A stretch of DNA of 64,000 nt, from contig CAVRWV010000004.1 in NCBI GenBank assembly GCA_963724985.1, positions 1-64,000 on the forward strand, written 5' to 3'. Below the pieces are notes generated by a model. The model saw only the letters and a program-made list of their open reading frames with translations, did not search any database and was not told where the DNA came from. The stretch comes from JAJPJE01 sp963724985. Lineage in GTDB: Bacteria; Acidobacteriota; Terriglobia; Terriglobales; Acidobacteriaceae. The translations under genes and the position numbers were made by a program. Positions 1-8,615 of this stretch are shown here, piece by piece (position 1 is the first letter of the stretch; each line of letters starts with the position of its first letter).

Positions 1-1
1 T

Positions 2-502
2 ACCGATGGCTCCTTCCGGTCCGGTTCCGGCAACATTGAGATGGAAAACATCCGTCACAACGCGGAAGCCAGCGCCGGCAGCGGCAACATTCGGGCGCAC
101 AATATCGGCGGTTCTTGCAAGATCAGCACCGGCAGTGGCGATATCACCCTGGTGCAGTCGGGCAGCGGTGAAGTCGAAGCCAAGGCCGGATCGGGCACGC
201 TTCGCCTGGAAAACATCAAGGGCAGTCTGCGTGCCTCGAGCGGCAGCGGACACATCTCGGCTGATGGCGAACCCTCGGGCACTTGGGAAGTTCGCACCGG
301 TTCCGGCGGGATCTCAGTCCGCGTTCCCTCGAACGCCGCTTTCGATCTCTACGCGCACTCCAGTTCCAGTTCCATCAACCTTGGCGTGCCGGTGACAGTC
401 GAAGGTACGCAGAACCGGCACGAAGTACGCGGCAAAGTTCGCGGCGGAGGCGGCTTCAGCCTCGACCTGCGCAGCGGCTCCGGGGACATCGACGTCCGGT
501 GA
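2..502 (+). CDS. DUF4097-type beta-strand repeat protein, 5' partial
   Basis: The frame is open from the first bases of the window, so the gene starts upstream. The visible part is made of short repeats of the form SGSG-x-I/V with alternating hydrophobic residues, such as GSGNIRA, GSGDITL and GSGEVEA, ending in SGSGDIDVR. This is the hallmark of DUF4097 and related adhesin-like right-handed beta-solenoid proteins, usually exported and of unknown exact role. It lies upstream of two MacB-like permeases in the same direction, with about 300 bases between them, so an operon is possible but not shown. In Acidobacteriota such proteins often sit beside ABC permeases. The family call is fairly secure; no function can be stated. 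Confidence 0.7.
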   Translation, partial: TDGSFRSGSGNIEMENIRHNAEASAGSGNIRAHNIGGSCKISTGSGDITLVQSGSGEVEAKAGSGTLRLENIKGSLRASSGSGHISADGEPSGTWEVRTGSGGISVRVPSNAAFDLYAHSSSSSINLGVPVTVEGTQNRHEVRGKVRGGGGFSLDLRSGSGDIDVR

Positions 503-798
503 TTGGTAATCTGGAAATTGGTGATAGGTAATTGGATTGATCAGGCGCGCTTGGGTTTCTATTACCTATTACCGTTTACCAATTACATATTGCCGGGTGC
601 GCCACACTCTAGCCTTCTTTTGGCGTAAGGGTGGGAACCCGGTGTGGCGCGGGCGCCCTCGCCCGCGTTTTCATAGCTCTTGAGCTGTCTCTTGCCGACT
701 GTCGAAGAGCGCCTCGCCCGCGCAAGTTCTTTCCAAAATAACCCCTGGTAAACAGCACATCAACAGCAATCCTCCCCAACTCAGGTATCCTTTTCTCG
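503..798. other. Intergenic region with low-complexity and hairpin repeats
   Basis: This gap holds no convincing gene. At 503-595 it contains AT-rich words GGTAAT/ATTACC in both orientations (TTGGTAAT, GATAGGTAAT, then ATTACCTATTACC and ACCAATTACA), which can form an imperfect stem. The same vocabulary recurs at 3428-3530. A 27-base GC-rich hairpin element lies at 644-670. The downstream permease starts at a GTG at 799. Confidence 0.5.
644..670. repeat. 27-bp GC-rich hairpin repeat, copy 1
   Basis: A 27-base sequence here is repeated perfectly at 3396-3422. Its core is CGCGGGCG, loop CCCT, then CGCCCGCG, an 8-bp perfect stem followed by TTT. It resembles a small REP-like dispersed intergenic repeat. 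A terminator role for the DUF4097 gene is possible. Confidence 0.7.
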
Positions 799-2049
799 GT
801 GAGGTTAATCTTCGACATCTTCGGTCAGACCCTGCGCACGCTGTGGGCTCACAAGCTGCGTTCGTTTCTGACCATGTTCGGCATCGCCTGGGGAGTTGGT
901 TCCCTGCTCTTGCTCGTCGGCCTCGGCGAAGGTTTTCGCTCCGGCAATCGTAAGCAGTTCGATGAACTGGGCGAGAATGTGATGTTCATCTTCGGAGGCC
1001 GGACACCCGCAGTTCGCGGTAGCTTCACCAGCATGCGGCAGTACTACCTTACCTATCAGGATTATCTCGACGTCAAAGCAGAGGCACCGGACGTCAAGGC
1101 CGTGGCCCCGGTAATCTCACGCGGCGATGTCAAGGCCGTCAGTGACTACTTCACCAGCAGCGGACAATTGATGGGTGTTCCGGCCAGTTTCAACGTGATT
1201 CGATACCTGCCCGTGGCCGACGGCCGCTGGCTCGATCCCATGGATGACGCTCAAAACCACCTGGTAGTGGTGCTGGGAGATGAAGCCCGAAAATTGCTTT
1301 TTCCGGGCCGGCCTTCGATAGGCAGCACCATCCTTTTGAATGGCGTGCAATTCCAGGTGGTCGGCACTCTGAAGCGGATCGGTCACGGAGACGACAACAC
1401 CATAAACCTGCGCATCTTTGTGCCATTCACCACGATGCAGCGATACTTTCCGCCCACCGGAGTGAAGGACGCTTTCAATCCGATCTCGTTCATCAACTAC
1501 CAGCCCAGAACGCGCGAGTCGCATGAACAAGCGAGAATCGAGGTCCACAAAATCATCGCGCGCAATCATGGATTCGATTATCTCGATCCCGACGCGTTCG
1601 ATGAATGGGACAGCATTCGCACCGCTGACCAGGTTGGGAAAATTTTTGACGCCATGAACGTGTTTCTCGGCAGCGTCGGGTTAGTAACACTCGCACTGGG
1701 AGCGATCGGGATTATCAACATCATGCTGGTCGCCGTAGCCGATCGCACGCGCGAGATTGGTTTGCGGAAGGCAGTCGGCGCAACCAATGGCAGCATCATG
1801 TTTCAGTTCTTTATCGAAGGAGCTTTCTTGACTGTCCTCAGCGGCGGAATCGGCATGGGAGCTGCGGCCGCGCTGATGGCTCTTTTAGGCTTGCTGCCAG
1901 CACCGCCCGGGTTCGATCCGCCCAAGTTGGTCGCCTCTACGGCAGTGCTGGCCATCGGGTCGCTCTCTATTGCGGGTGTGGTCGCCGGTTTATATCCGGC
2001 CAGGCGAGCTGCCTCCTTGCAACCAGTCGAGGCTCTGCGTAAAGAATGA
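799..2049 (+). CDS. MacB-like ABC transporter permease (FtsX-type), first of a pair
   Basis: This 416-residue protein is an inner-membrane permease of the MacB/FtsX type. An N-terminal membrane helix (about residues 17-40, preceded by AHKLRSFLTMFGI) is followed by a large periplasmic MacB_PCD-like domain. Three C-terminal helices lie at about 285-410, with the characteristic ADRTREIGLRKAVGA coupling segment after the second helix. The start is GTG at 799. It overlaps the next permease by four bases, so the two are probably translationally coupled and form a heterodimer. No ATP-binding subunit is in view; it may lie upstream of the window. Likely roles are lipoprotein, peptide or small-molecule export; the substrate cannot be read from sequence. 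Confidence 0.9.
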   Translation: MRLIFDIFGQTLRTLWAHKLRSFLTMFGIAWGVGSLLLLVGLGEGFRSGNRKQFDELGENVMFIFGGRTPAVRGSFTSMRQYYLTYQDYLDVKAEAPDVKAVAPVISRGDVKAVSDYFTSSGQLMGVPASFNVIRYLPVADGRWLDPMDDAQNHLVVVLGDEARKLLFPGRPSIGSTILLNGVQFQVVGTLKRIGHGDDNTINLRIFVPFTTMQRYFPPTGVKDAFNPISFINYQPRTRESHEQARIEVHKIIARNHGFDYLDPDAFDEWDSIRTADQVGKIFDAMNVFLGSVGLVTLALGAIGIINIMLVAVADRTREIGLRKAVGATNGSIMFQFFIEGAFLTVLSGGIGMGAAAALMALLGLLPAPPGFDPPKLVASTAVLAIGSLSIAGVVAGLYPARRAASLQPVEALRKE

Positions 2050-3287
2050 AACGCGATCTCCTGCAGCAGGCTTACGGCGCGATGCGCCACGATCTTCGCA
2101 AGACCGTACTCACCATGCTCGGCATGGCATGGGGTATCGCCACGGTTGTTCTTCTGCTCGCCTACGGGGAGGGTTTTGGGCGAGCTATCCAGAACATCTT
2201 TGAAAGCTTCGGAGCTAAAGCCGTTGGCATCTATCCCGGCCGCACCTCTCAACAGGCAGGCGGAAACAAAGCCGGCGTACAGGTCCGACTCACACAGGCG
2301 GACGTCGAACTAATTCGCAATGTAGCGCCGCTCATTCGCCACGTCTCCCGCGTGTCCGATAAGCAAGTCTCGGTGCAGGCCGGCGAACGCTCATTCACGT
2401 TCCCGGTCTACGGAACCGATCCCTCGATTCAAGATATTTGGAACTTGCAGATGCAGTCGGGCCGTTTCCTGAACGATGAGGACAATATCGAACACGGGCA
2501 CTTTGCTGTCCTCGGTTCCGAGGCGAAAGACAAGCTCTTTGGGGGCATGCCTGCGCTCGGAGAGCAAATCCGCCTTAACGGTGTCACCTTCCAGATCGTG
2601 GGTGTACTTGCGCCGCGAATGCAAGAAGCCGATAGCGACGAGAACCGCAGCACCTACATCCCTTACAACACCATGAGCGTGCTCCAGGACACCTTCTACA
2701 TCGGCGGCATATGGCTGGACTTCCAGGGCATGCAGCATGAAAAGCTCACCCAGACGATCCGCGACTCCCTGGCCATCACGCACAATTTCAAACCTGACGA
2801 CGAGCGCGCAGTCTTTATCTTTGACGCTCAGAAGCAACTGGAGCAGTTCAGCATCATCACGTTGGGCTTGAAGATCCTGTTGGCATTCATCGGAACTGTC
2901 ACCCTGGGCATCGGCGGCGTTGGCCTCGCCAATATCATGCTGGTTTCGGTTACGCAGAGGACTCGCGAGATTGGCGTGGAGAAAGCGCTGGGCGCCCGCC
3001 GTCGTGACATCCTCTTCCAGTTTTTGGCGGAAGCCATGGTAATCACCGCCGTTGGCGGAGCGCTAGGGATTTTGCTGTCGTACGCGGTTTCGCTTTCCGT
3101 CGGACGCCTGACGTTTTACAGCGCAATGGCAGCACATGCCGAGGCAGGCGACATACGATTGATTGTGGCCCCGAAAGTATTGGTCATTTCCACGATTATC
3201 CTGGGATTGGTTGGCCTGATCAGCGGAATGTTCCCCGCCGTACGCGCCGCAAACCTCGACCCCATCGAAGCCTTACGCTACGAGTAA
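2046..3287 (+). CDS. MacB-like ABC transporter permease, second of a pair
   Basis: This 413-residue permease is a homologue of the preceding gene with the same plan: N-terminal helix with the TVLTMLGMAWGIATVVLLLA segment, a periplasmic MacB_PCD domain, and three C-terminal helices. The TQRTREIGVEKALGARR motif contacts the ATPase in this family. Its ATG overlaps the previous stop in the form ATGA. The two sequences have diverged enough to suggest a heterodimer rather than a recent duplication. It ends just before a probable terminator at 3296-3325. Confidence 0.9.
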   Translation: MKRDLLQQAYGAMRHDLRKTVLTMLGMAWGIATVVLLLAYGEGFGRAIQNIFESFGAKAVGIYPGRTSQQAGGNKAGVQVRLTQADVELIRNVAPLIRHVSRVSDKQVSVQAGERSFTFPVYGTDPSIQDIWNLQMQSGRFLNDEDNIEHGHFAVLGSEAKDKLFGGMPALGEQIRLNGVTFQIVGVLAPRMQEADSDENRSTYIPYNTMSVLQDTFYIGGIWLDFQGMQHEKLTQTIRDSLAITHNFKPDDERAVFIFDAQKQLEQFSIITLGLKILLAFIGTVTLGIGGVGLANIMLVSVTQRTREIGVEKALGARRRDILFQFLAEAMVITAVGGALGILLSYAVSLSVGRLTFYSAMAAHAEAGDIRLIVAPKVLVISTIILGLVGLISGMFPAVRAANLDPIEALRYE

Positions 3288-3295
3288 TCGGCGGC

Positions 3296-3325
3296 ACGGG
3301 CGGCTGTCATCGGCGTCCGTTTTTT
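3296..3325 (+). terminator. Probable intrinsic terminator after permease pair
   Basis: ACGGGCG at 3296-3302 can pair with CGTCCGT at 3314-3320 (one G-U pair, 11-base loop), followed directly by six T residues. It lies eight bases after the second permease stop codon. Confidence 0.5.
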
Positions 3326-3395
3326 GTCATCACGAGCGACGTGCGTTTTTGTCATCACGAGCGGACGTAAGTCCACGAGGGATCTGCATTTCAAA

Positions 3396-3422
3396 GTGGC
3401 GCGGGCGCCCTCGCCCGCGTTT
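3396..3422. repeat. 27-bp GC-rich hairpin repeat, copy 2
   Basis: Perfect second copy of the element at 644-670. Just upstream, GTCATCACGAGCG occurs twice (about 3326 and 3352). Downstream at 3428-3470 are ATTACC-type words. The whole 3326-3540 gap is therefore built of short repeats and holds no gene, although the CpsB reading frame happens to be open through it. Confidence 0.7.
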
Positions 3423-3542
3423 CGCGTTTCAATTACCGATTACCTATTGCCCATTACCTATTCCTCCAATTTGCTTTCTCCTCTCCACATCCCTCACAAT
3501 CGGCGTTGGGATTTGTTTTCAATTACCCGATTCTCTGATTCC

Positions 3543-4268
3543 ATGATCGACATCCACTGCCACATCCTGCCTGACGTTGACGATGGTGCCCGTTCCTGGG
3601 ACATCGCCATCCGGATGTGCGCAATGGCTGCCGACGATGGCATCGAACACATCGTCGCCACGCCTCACGCCAACTCCGAATACGCGTACGACCGCGCCTA
3701 TCTGCAATCGGTCTTGGACGAGTTGCAGCGCCGCGTTGGCACTCGCGTCGCGCTCAGCCTCGGCTGCGATTTCCATTTCAGCTACGAAAATATTCAGGAA
3801 GCGCTTCGCGATCCGCGTCGCTTCACCATCGCCGATACCAACTACCTGCTGGTGGAGTTCAGCAACTTCTCGATCCCCCCAACTACCGGCGAGAATCTTT
3901 CAGCGCTGATTCACGAAGGCTTGACTCCGATCCTCACGCATCCGGAGCGTAATCCTCTCCTTCAGCAAACGCCACAAACAGTCGTGGACTGGGTTTCCCT
4001 GGGCTGCCTGGCGCAGGTCACCGGCTCGGCTCTTACCGGACGTTGGGGACGCCGCGCCCGCGCCGTCGCCGAGTGGCTACTTGAGCGCGACGCAGTTCAC
4101 GTACTCGCGACCGACGCCCACGGCACCGACGATCGCACACCCGTGCTCTCATCCGGCAGAGATGCAGCCGCTGAACTTGTAGGAATGGAAAAAGCAACCG
4201 CGCTCGTGGACGACAATCCACGCGCTATTGTCGAGGGGCTGGCCTTACCTGATTTTTCGGGGTTTTAG
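3543..4268 (+). CDS. CpsB/CapC-type PHP tyrosine-protein phosphatase
   Basis: A 241-residue PHP-fold metal-dependent phosphatase of the CpsB/CapC/YwqE family, which dephosphorylates bacterial tyrosine kinases controlling capsule or exopolysaccharide export. Visible motifs are the N-terminal MIDIHCHILPDVDDG metal site (H5, H7), VATPHAN, LTHPERNP and a late DAHG motif. The reading frame is open back to 3324, but that extension is encoded by intergenic repeats, and MIDIHCH is the usual N-terminus of the family, so ATG 3543 is chosen. No polysaccharide cluster is adjacent. It overlaps the convergent next gene by four bases. Confidence 0.88.
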   Translation: MIDIHCHILPDVDDGARSWDIAIRMCAMAADDGIEHIVATPHANSEYAYDRAYLQSVLDELQRRVGTRVALSLGCDFHFSYENIQEALRDPRRFTIADTNYLLVEFSNFSIPPTTGENLSALIHEGLTPILTHPERNPLLQQTPQTVVDWVSLGCLAQVTGSALTGRWGRRARAVAEWLLERDAVHVLATDAHGTDDRTPVLSSGRDAAAELVGMEKATALVDDNPRAIVEGLALPDFSGF

Positions 4269-4846
4269 TTCTGATCTCTTACCGACGTAGCGACCGGACC
4301 GGTCGTTGTCACTGCGGCTGGAGTTGCCGCCGGCGTACCTGTCGCATACGGACTCACCGCGGCCGTCTCAGGATTCAGCACGCCGCTATGATCGGGTCCT
4401 AATCCCAGCTTGATCAGCGCGCGCGAATCTGGCAGCACCTTCGACTGCCATCCATGATCTCCCTGGTAGCGGCGCATCGCATCCTGCGTACGGCTGTCCC
4501 AGTTCCCGTCGGCTTCACCGCTCAGGTAATTCTGGCGGATCAGCGCTTCCTGTATCTGACGCGTGCGCTCGGAATCGATCCCATGCTGGCCGTGCGACTT
4601 CCACGAGCTCTTCACGACCTTCTTGCCATGCCGGGACTTCGATCCGCGGCTGTTGCTCGCAGACTTCGTATGCGCCGCCGATCCCACCTTGGAAGCTGCT
4701 TTGGCGTGTGACTTGGTGGTGTGCTCGGAAACACTCGAACCTTTATGGACGGTCTTTTTCTTGCTCGTAGTGGTGGCCGTCGCCGCCGCAGCAAGCGACA
4801 TCGCGAGAATCAGTGTTCCTGTAACCCGCCATCCAGATCGACTCAA
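4265..4846 (-). CDS. Exported peptidoglycan-binding-domain protein
   Basis: A 193-residue protein with a signal peptide (residues 1-26), a Lys/Ser-rich low-complexity linker (about 28-85), and a single PG_binding_1-like helical domain (about 92-150) with the segments IQEALIRQNYLSGEADG, WDSRTQDAMRRYQ and LIKLGLGP. The tail is Ala/Thr/Pro rich. The domain is usually a cell-wall binding module; no catalytic domain is attached. Its 3' end overlaps the convergent phosphatase gene. The role is probably envelope-related; the exact function is unknown. Confidence 0.75.
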   Translation of the reverse strand: MSRSGWRVTGTLILAMSLAAAATATTTSKKKTVHKGSSVSEHTTKSHAKAASKVGSAAHTKSASNSRGSKSRHGKKVVKSSWKSHGQHGIDSERTRQIQEALIRQNYLSGEADGNWDSRTQDAMRRYQGDHGWQSKVLPDSRALIKLGLGPDHSGVLNPETAAVSPYATGTPAATPAAVTTTGPVATSVRDQN

Positions 4847-4920
4847 ATAGCCACCTCGACCGCTTAGAACATTAACCCGCCAACTTGGCGGAGCTCAATT
4901 GGTGCAACAACTTAGACTCG

Positions 4921-4993
4921 AAACCGGCTTCTCCGGTTTGCCTCATCCTAAACGAATGGCGCCGAGCATGCCATAAAATCAGCCCTCGGCGCC
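4921..4993 (-). terminator. Stem-loops downstream of htrA
   Basis: Two inverted repeats follow the protease stop on the minus strand: GGCGCCGAG (4958-4966) with CTCGGCGCC (4985-4993), a perfect 9-bp stem, and AAACCGG (4921-4927) with CCGGTTT (4933-4939), a perfect 7-bp stem. There is no long T run, so termination is likely but unproven. Confidence 0.4.
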
Positions 4994-5017
4994 AGTATCT
5001 ATCGTGTAAACAGCAGG

Positions 5018-6631
5018 TTACGGAAGGGTACCGCCCAGGAAGACCGTCCCGGCATTGGCTCCCGCCCGGGCTGGCCTTACCAGAAACACCACATCCTGAC
5101 CACTCTTCAGATTCTGCGTTGCCTTGGCAAAATCATCCGTGCTGTTCACCGGCTGCTTGTTGATTTCCAGGATCACGTCGCCGCGCGACAGATTCACATC
5201 GTCCGCGAAGGATCCCGGCTTTACATCGGTCACCACAACGCCCTTGCCCGATGGCACTTGCAGCTTCTGCGCAATGTCAGGGGTCAGGTTGTCCACAGTG
5301 ATGCCAAGTTTGCTCTGCTGTGGCTGCGACTCGTCGCCCTGCTCGCCGTCTTCCAGGCCCAGCTGCTTGCCGAACAGCTTGGAGCGGCTAGCCACGGTCA
5401 CGCTGGTCTCGCCCTTCTGGCCGTTGCGGATGTAACCCACCTGCACCTTGGTTCCCGGCTTGGTGTTCGCGATTATGTCCACCAACTCGTCTCCGGTCTT
5501 CACCGGTTTGCCGCCGATGTTAGTGATCGTGTCGCCTGTCTTCAACCCGGCCGCTGCCGCAGGACTGTTCGGCACTACATTCGAAACAGTCACTCCGGAT
5601 CCAGATCCATAGACGCGTGCCACTGCCGGATTCGGTTCGGCAGCGAATTCCACGCCAATCGATCCGCGGATCACGCGGTGTTCAGGCCCGATCAGATCGT
5701 TGTAAACCTTGATCACCGTATTACCCGGTAACGCAAAGCCCACACCTTCATAGCCCTGGCCTTCAGTCAGAATCGCTGTATTGATTCCGATGACCTGCCC
5801 GGCCATGTCGACTAGCGGTCCACCCGAGTTGCCCGGGTTGATGGCCGCATCCGTCTGTATGAAGGACTGGAACTGCCTGCCCGCGACCACGTTGCTGCGC
5901 GCCTTGGCCGAGATGATGCCGGCCGTCACGGTTTGCTCGAGTCCGAACGGGCTGCCCATCGCGAGCACCCAATCGCCGACCTCAGTGCCATCCGAGTTGC
6001 CCAGCTTCGCTACGGGTAGCGGACGGTTTACTTCGATCTTAATCACCGCAAGATCGGTCTCTTCGTCCATGCCGATCACCTTGGCATCGTGCTGCACGCC
6101 CGGCGGATCGTCCTTCAGCTTCACGCGAACGCGATCAGCTTTGTTCACTACGTGCCGGTTAGTAATGATGTAGCCCTTGGAATCGACAATGACACCGGAA
6201 CCCAGCGACCGCTGACGCATGCCTTCCGGCCCGGCGCCCTGTCCACCTTGCCCGCCAAAGAACTTATCGAAGAAGTCCTGGAACGGATTGTCTTCGTCAT
6301 CACCGCCGCCTGGTCCCTGATCTGGGGTCTGCGGTCCGGGTTGTACTCGACGCCGGTGCGGATTCTTGATCGTAGATTCCGTATTGATATTTACGACCGA
6401 CGGTTCCAGCTGTTTTGAGATCTGCGTGAATGCGTTCGAAAGATGCTTCGGGGCAGGAATCTGTAAAGGCGTCGCATCGGAGGAAGAACTTGTCCCGTTC
6501 TGTCCCTTTACGCCGTAGGAGATAACCGTACCAATCAGAATGCCGACCGACAGGGTCAAAAGAATCGCTACAACCGACCCTAGTCGCTGGGAGCGCATGC
6601 GTTCCCAAAAAGCGCTTACGCGCGGGTTCAT
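5018..6631 (-). CDS. degP: Do/DegP (HtrA) family serine endoprotease
   Basis: This 537-residue periplasmic protease-chaperone has an N-terminal membrane anchor or signal (residues 17-40), a trypsin-like domain (about 70-310) and two PDZ domains (about 330-420 and 440-530). The catalytic triad is readable as H160 (ITNRHVV), D193 (ETDLAVIK) and S269 (NPGNSGGPLVD). A Gly/Gln/Phe-rich stretch at about 100-135 corresponds to the regulatory LA-loop region of DegP. It would degrade or refold damaged envelope proteins. Architecture and length match the family; it is probably monocistronic. Confidence 0.93.
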   Translation of the reverse strand: MNPRVSAFWERMRSQRLGSVVAILLTLSVGILIGTVISYGVKGQNGTSSSSDATPLQIPAPKHLSNAFTQISKQLEPSVVNINTESTIKNPHRRRVQPGPQTPDQGPGGGDDEDNPFQDFFDKFFGGQGGQGAGPEGMRQRSLGSGVIVDSKGYIITNRHVVNKADRVRVKLKDDPPGVQHDAKVIGMDEETDLAVIKIEVNRPLPVAKLGNSDGTEVGDWVLAMGSPFGLEQTVTAGIISAKARSNVVAGRQFQSFIQTDAAINPGNSGGPLVDMAGQVIGINTAILTEGQGYEGVGFALPGNTVIKVYNDLIGPEHRVIRGSIGVEFAAEPNPAVARVYGSGSGVTVSNVVPNSPAAAAGLKTGDTITNIGGKPVKTGDELVDIIANTKPGTKVQVGYIRNGQKGETSVTVASRSKLFGKQLGLEDGEQGDESQPQQSKLGITVDNLTPDIAQKLQVPSGKGVVVTDVKPGSFADDVNLSRGDVILEINKQPVNSTDDFAKATQNLKSGQDVVFLVRPARAGANAGTVFLGGTLP

Positions 6632-6775
6632 ATCGTCGTTCCTCCAGCTACAAATGCGAATTGATTATTATAAGGACGCAGGCAGGTCCTTTGCATCCTT
6701 GGCGATACTTGTGGAATTCCCATTCCACTTAGACGCGAAAACCACCCCTTGTGTTTCGGTTTATCCAAGGAATCT

Positions 6776-7684
6776 TCACGAAATCGGTATTTCCGGGCCC
6801 ATTTCTCGCTGCGACTCCGGCGTGCTTCCCTTCAACTCCGAAACCAGGATTCCACCCAGTATCAGCAACGCACCCGCCGTGGCGCGCACACCCAAGCGCT
6901 CGTGAATCATGAAAAACGACGTCAATCCCGCGAATACGGGCTCCAGCACGAAAATCAACGCCGTGTGCGAAGGTGGCGTGAACTGTTGAGCCCACGCCTG
7001 GATCGTAAACGCTGCCGCCGTGCAAAGCGTACCTGTTAGTAGTATCGCCCACAATACCTGTCGCGACCAAGTTACATGAACAGGCTGTAGCGGAACGGTG
7101 GCGAACATGAGTATCGCCGCAGTAAACACCTGTATCGTCGCAATCGCCGCGAACGAATGGCTCCGCATCGCGCGTCCTGTGAAGATGATCTGCAGAGCAA
7201 ACGAGCACGCGCAACCCAGCGTCAGCAAGTCGCCGCGATTCATGCTTGCCAAATTCAATCCGTCGCCCGAGGGAATCGTCATCAGGTAAAGTCCGACCAA
7301 CGCAGACGCCACGCCTACACTCGTCCAGTTGCTCGGAGTTCTCCGCCACGCAATCGCAAGAATTACCGGAACCAGCACAACAGACAATCCTGTCAGAAAC
7401 GCTGACTTCGATGGCGTCGTGAAACGCAATCCCGAAGTCTGGAACGAATAACCGAGAAACAGAAAGAATCCCACCAGAGCTCCGGCTCTCCATGTCCCCG
7501 CGCCGGCTTTACGCAGCGCACCCCACGACAACGGAATCATGATCGCGGACGCCAGTCCCATGCGCACGGCGTTGAACAGCAGTGGCGAAATATCCTCGAG
7601 CGCGTTCTTGACGATGACAAATGTCGCTCCCCAGAAGAACGTCACCATCACCAGCAGAATATGGGCTTTGAGCGACCGGGACAC
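6776..7684 (-). CDS. EamA/DMT-family transporter (10 TM)
   Basis: A 302-residue integral membrane protein with ten predicted helices arranged as two EamA repeats. The first begins HILLVMVTFFWGATFV and the second begins near residue 150, ending with the GALLILGGILVSEL helix. Members export amino acids, nucleotides or other metabolites; the substrate cannot be inferred here. The start ATG at 7684 is supported by the typical short N-terminus before helix 1. The upstream gap contains CAGT-type short repeats. Confidence 0.88.
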   Translation of the reverse strand: MSRSLKAHILLVMVTFFWGATFVIVKNALEDISPLLFNAVRMGLASAIMIPLSWGALRKAGAGTWRAGALVGFFLFLGYSFQTSGLRFTTPSKSAFLTGLSVVLVPVILAIAWRRTPSNWTSVGVASALVGLYLMTIPSGDGLNLASMNRGDLLTLGCACSFALQIIFTGRAMRSHSFAAIATIQVFTAAILMFATVPLQPVHVTWSRQVLWAILLTGTLCTAAAFTIQAWAQQFTPPSHTALIFVLEPVFAGLTSFFMIHERLGVRATAGALLILGGILVSELKGSTPESQREMGPEIPIS

Positions 7685-7710
7685 GGGAAGCAGTGTAACA
7701 GTCAGACTTT

Positions 7711-7826
7711 CAGTCGATCAGTCTCTCAGTCGATCAGTCTTTCGGCTTGGTTCGTCGGTATATCAGTAGATCAGTACTTCAGTTCATGAGCTTTACTGAT
7801 GTACTGAAATACTGATGTACTGAAAT
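7711..7826. repeat. Cluster of short direct and inverted CAGT/ACTGA repeats
   Basis: CAGTCGATCAGTCT occurs twice (7711-7724, 7727-7740). ACTGATGTACTGAAAT is a perfect tandem pair (7795-7810, 7811-7826). ATCAGTACTTCAGT at 7770-7783 is a near inverse complement of the latter, so the region can fold. The repeats fill the gap between the EamA gene and a small membrane protein gene. Confidence 0.65.
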
Positions 7827-7832
7827 ACGCTT

Positions 7833-8156
7833 TTATCCTCGAAACACCAATCCCACCAACAGCACGCCTACGCACGCAATCACCACCATCAGGATGAATA
7901 CGGTTCCCCACGCGAAGAACGTAATCACGTCGAAATCAAGCTGGACACAATCTGCGAGCTTTCGAATTCCCACCACTTCCGCCGCTCCGTATATCGCCAG
8001 CAGCACCAGACCGAGCAGGCGCGCGTAGGAAAAAGCCGGCACGTAGATCAGCGCTGCGACTGTGGGAAGAACCGCAAAGGCCGGCAGTAAGACAAGGGGC
8101 GCGGCCAAAATCAATGACCGTTCGCGCTCCTGCCACGTGATCCGAGTGGGAGTCAT
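7833..8156 (-). CDS. Small hydrophobic membrane protein, unknown function
   Basis: A 107-residue protein with about three hydrophobic helices (about 16-38, 43-62, 78-104) and a charged N-terminus. No family was recognised. The ATG at 8156 gives a sensible N-terminus (MTPTRITWQERERS) and the composition is that of a real inner-membrane protein rather than a random frame. It is flanked on both sides by repeat-rich intergenic DNA and may be transcribed alone. Confidence 0.6.
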   Translation of the reverse strand: MTPTRITWQERERSLILAAPLVLLPAFAVLPTVAALIYVPAFSYARLLGLVLLAIYGAAEVVGIRKLADCVQLDFDVITFFAWGTVFILMVVIACVGVLLVGLVFRG

Positions 8157-8615
8157 ACGACTTGGAAGATTTTACTTCCTTCGCCTGATCCGCATTGATG
8201 ACGCTCACTGACCCACGAGCGGGCGTGTTCTCACGGCGAGTGAAGTAATCTCGATTCCCGAAGCGGTCCGATTTGTTTACTGATTGATAACACCACCCCT
8301 CCCCCCTCCCTAGCGGCAAATAAAGGACTTACGAGGTAGTGCGGCTGTACATAGGGCATAACAAAGGACTTAAGCCCTCTCTACCGCATAACAAAGGACT
8401 TATCGCCCGAGTTCCCGAAACGAAAGCCAGATCCTTCGGCTTCGCTCAGGATCTCGGCAGCGGGCTCTGACGCCCGCTAAACGCCTCGAGACACGGAGAG
8501 CCACAGTATTCAAGAGTACGGTAATGATTTCTTAAAGATATGTCAATACATATTTAAAATATCTATAAGAATAGTGATTGGCACCCGAACTACTGAACGA
8601 TTCGGACGCTTTTGT
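8157..8615. other. Intergenic region with ACAAAGGACTTA direct repeats
   Basis: No gene is supported in this 459-base gap. AAAGGACTTA occurs three times in the same orientation (8322-8331, 8363-8372, 8393-8402). The last two copies are extended to a perfect 17-base repeat, GCATAACAAAGGACTTA. A C-rich run lies near 8291-8310. An inverted pair of GATCCT/AGGATC words lies near 8432-8455, and an AT-rich stretch at 8520-8575 could hold a promoter but no clear boxes were found. Confidence 0.5.

Noticed and set aside
3324..3542. Upstream extension of the CpsB-like gene
   Set aside because: The extra 73 codons are encoded by intergenic repeats and precede the family's normal N-terminus MIDIHCH.
8322..8402. 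AAAGGACTTA repeats considered as a CRISPR array
   Set aside because: The repeat core is only 10-17 bases, spacing is irregular (41 and 30), there are three copies, and no cas genes are present.
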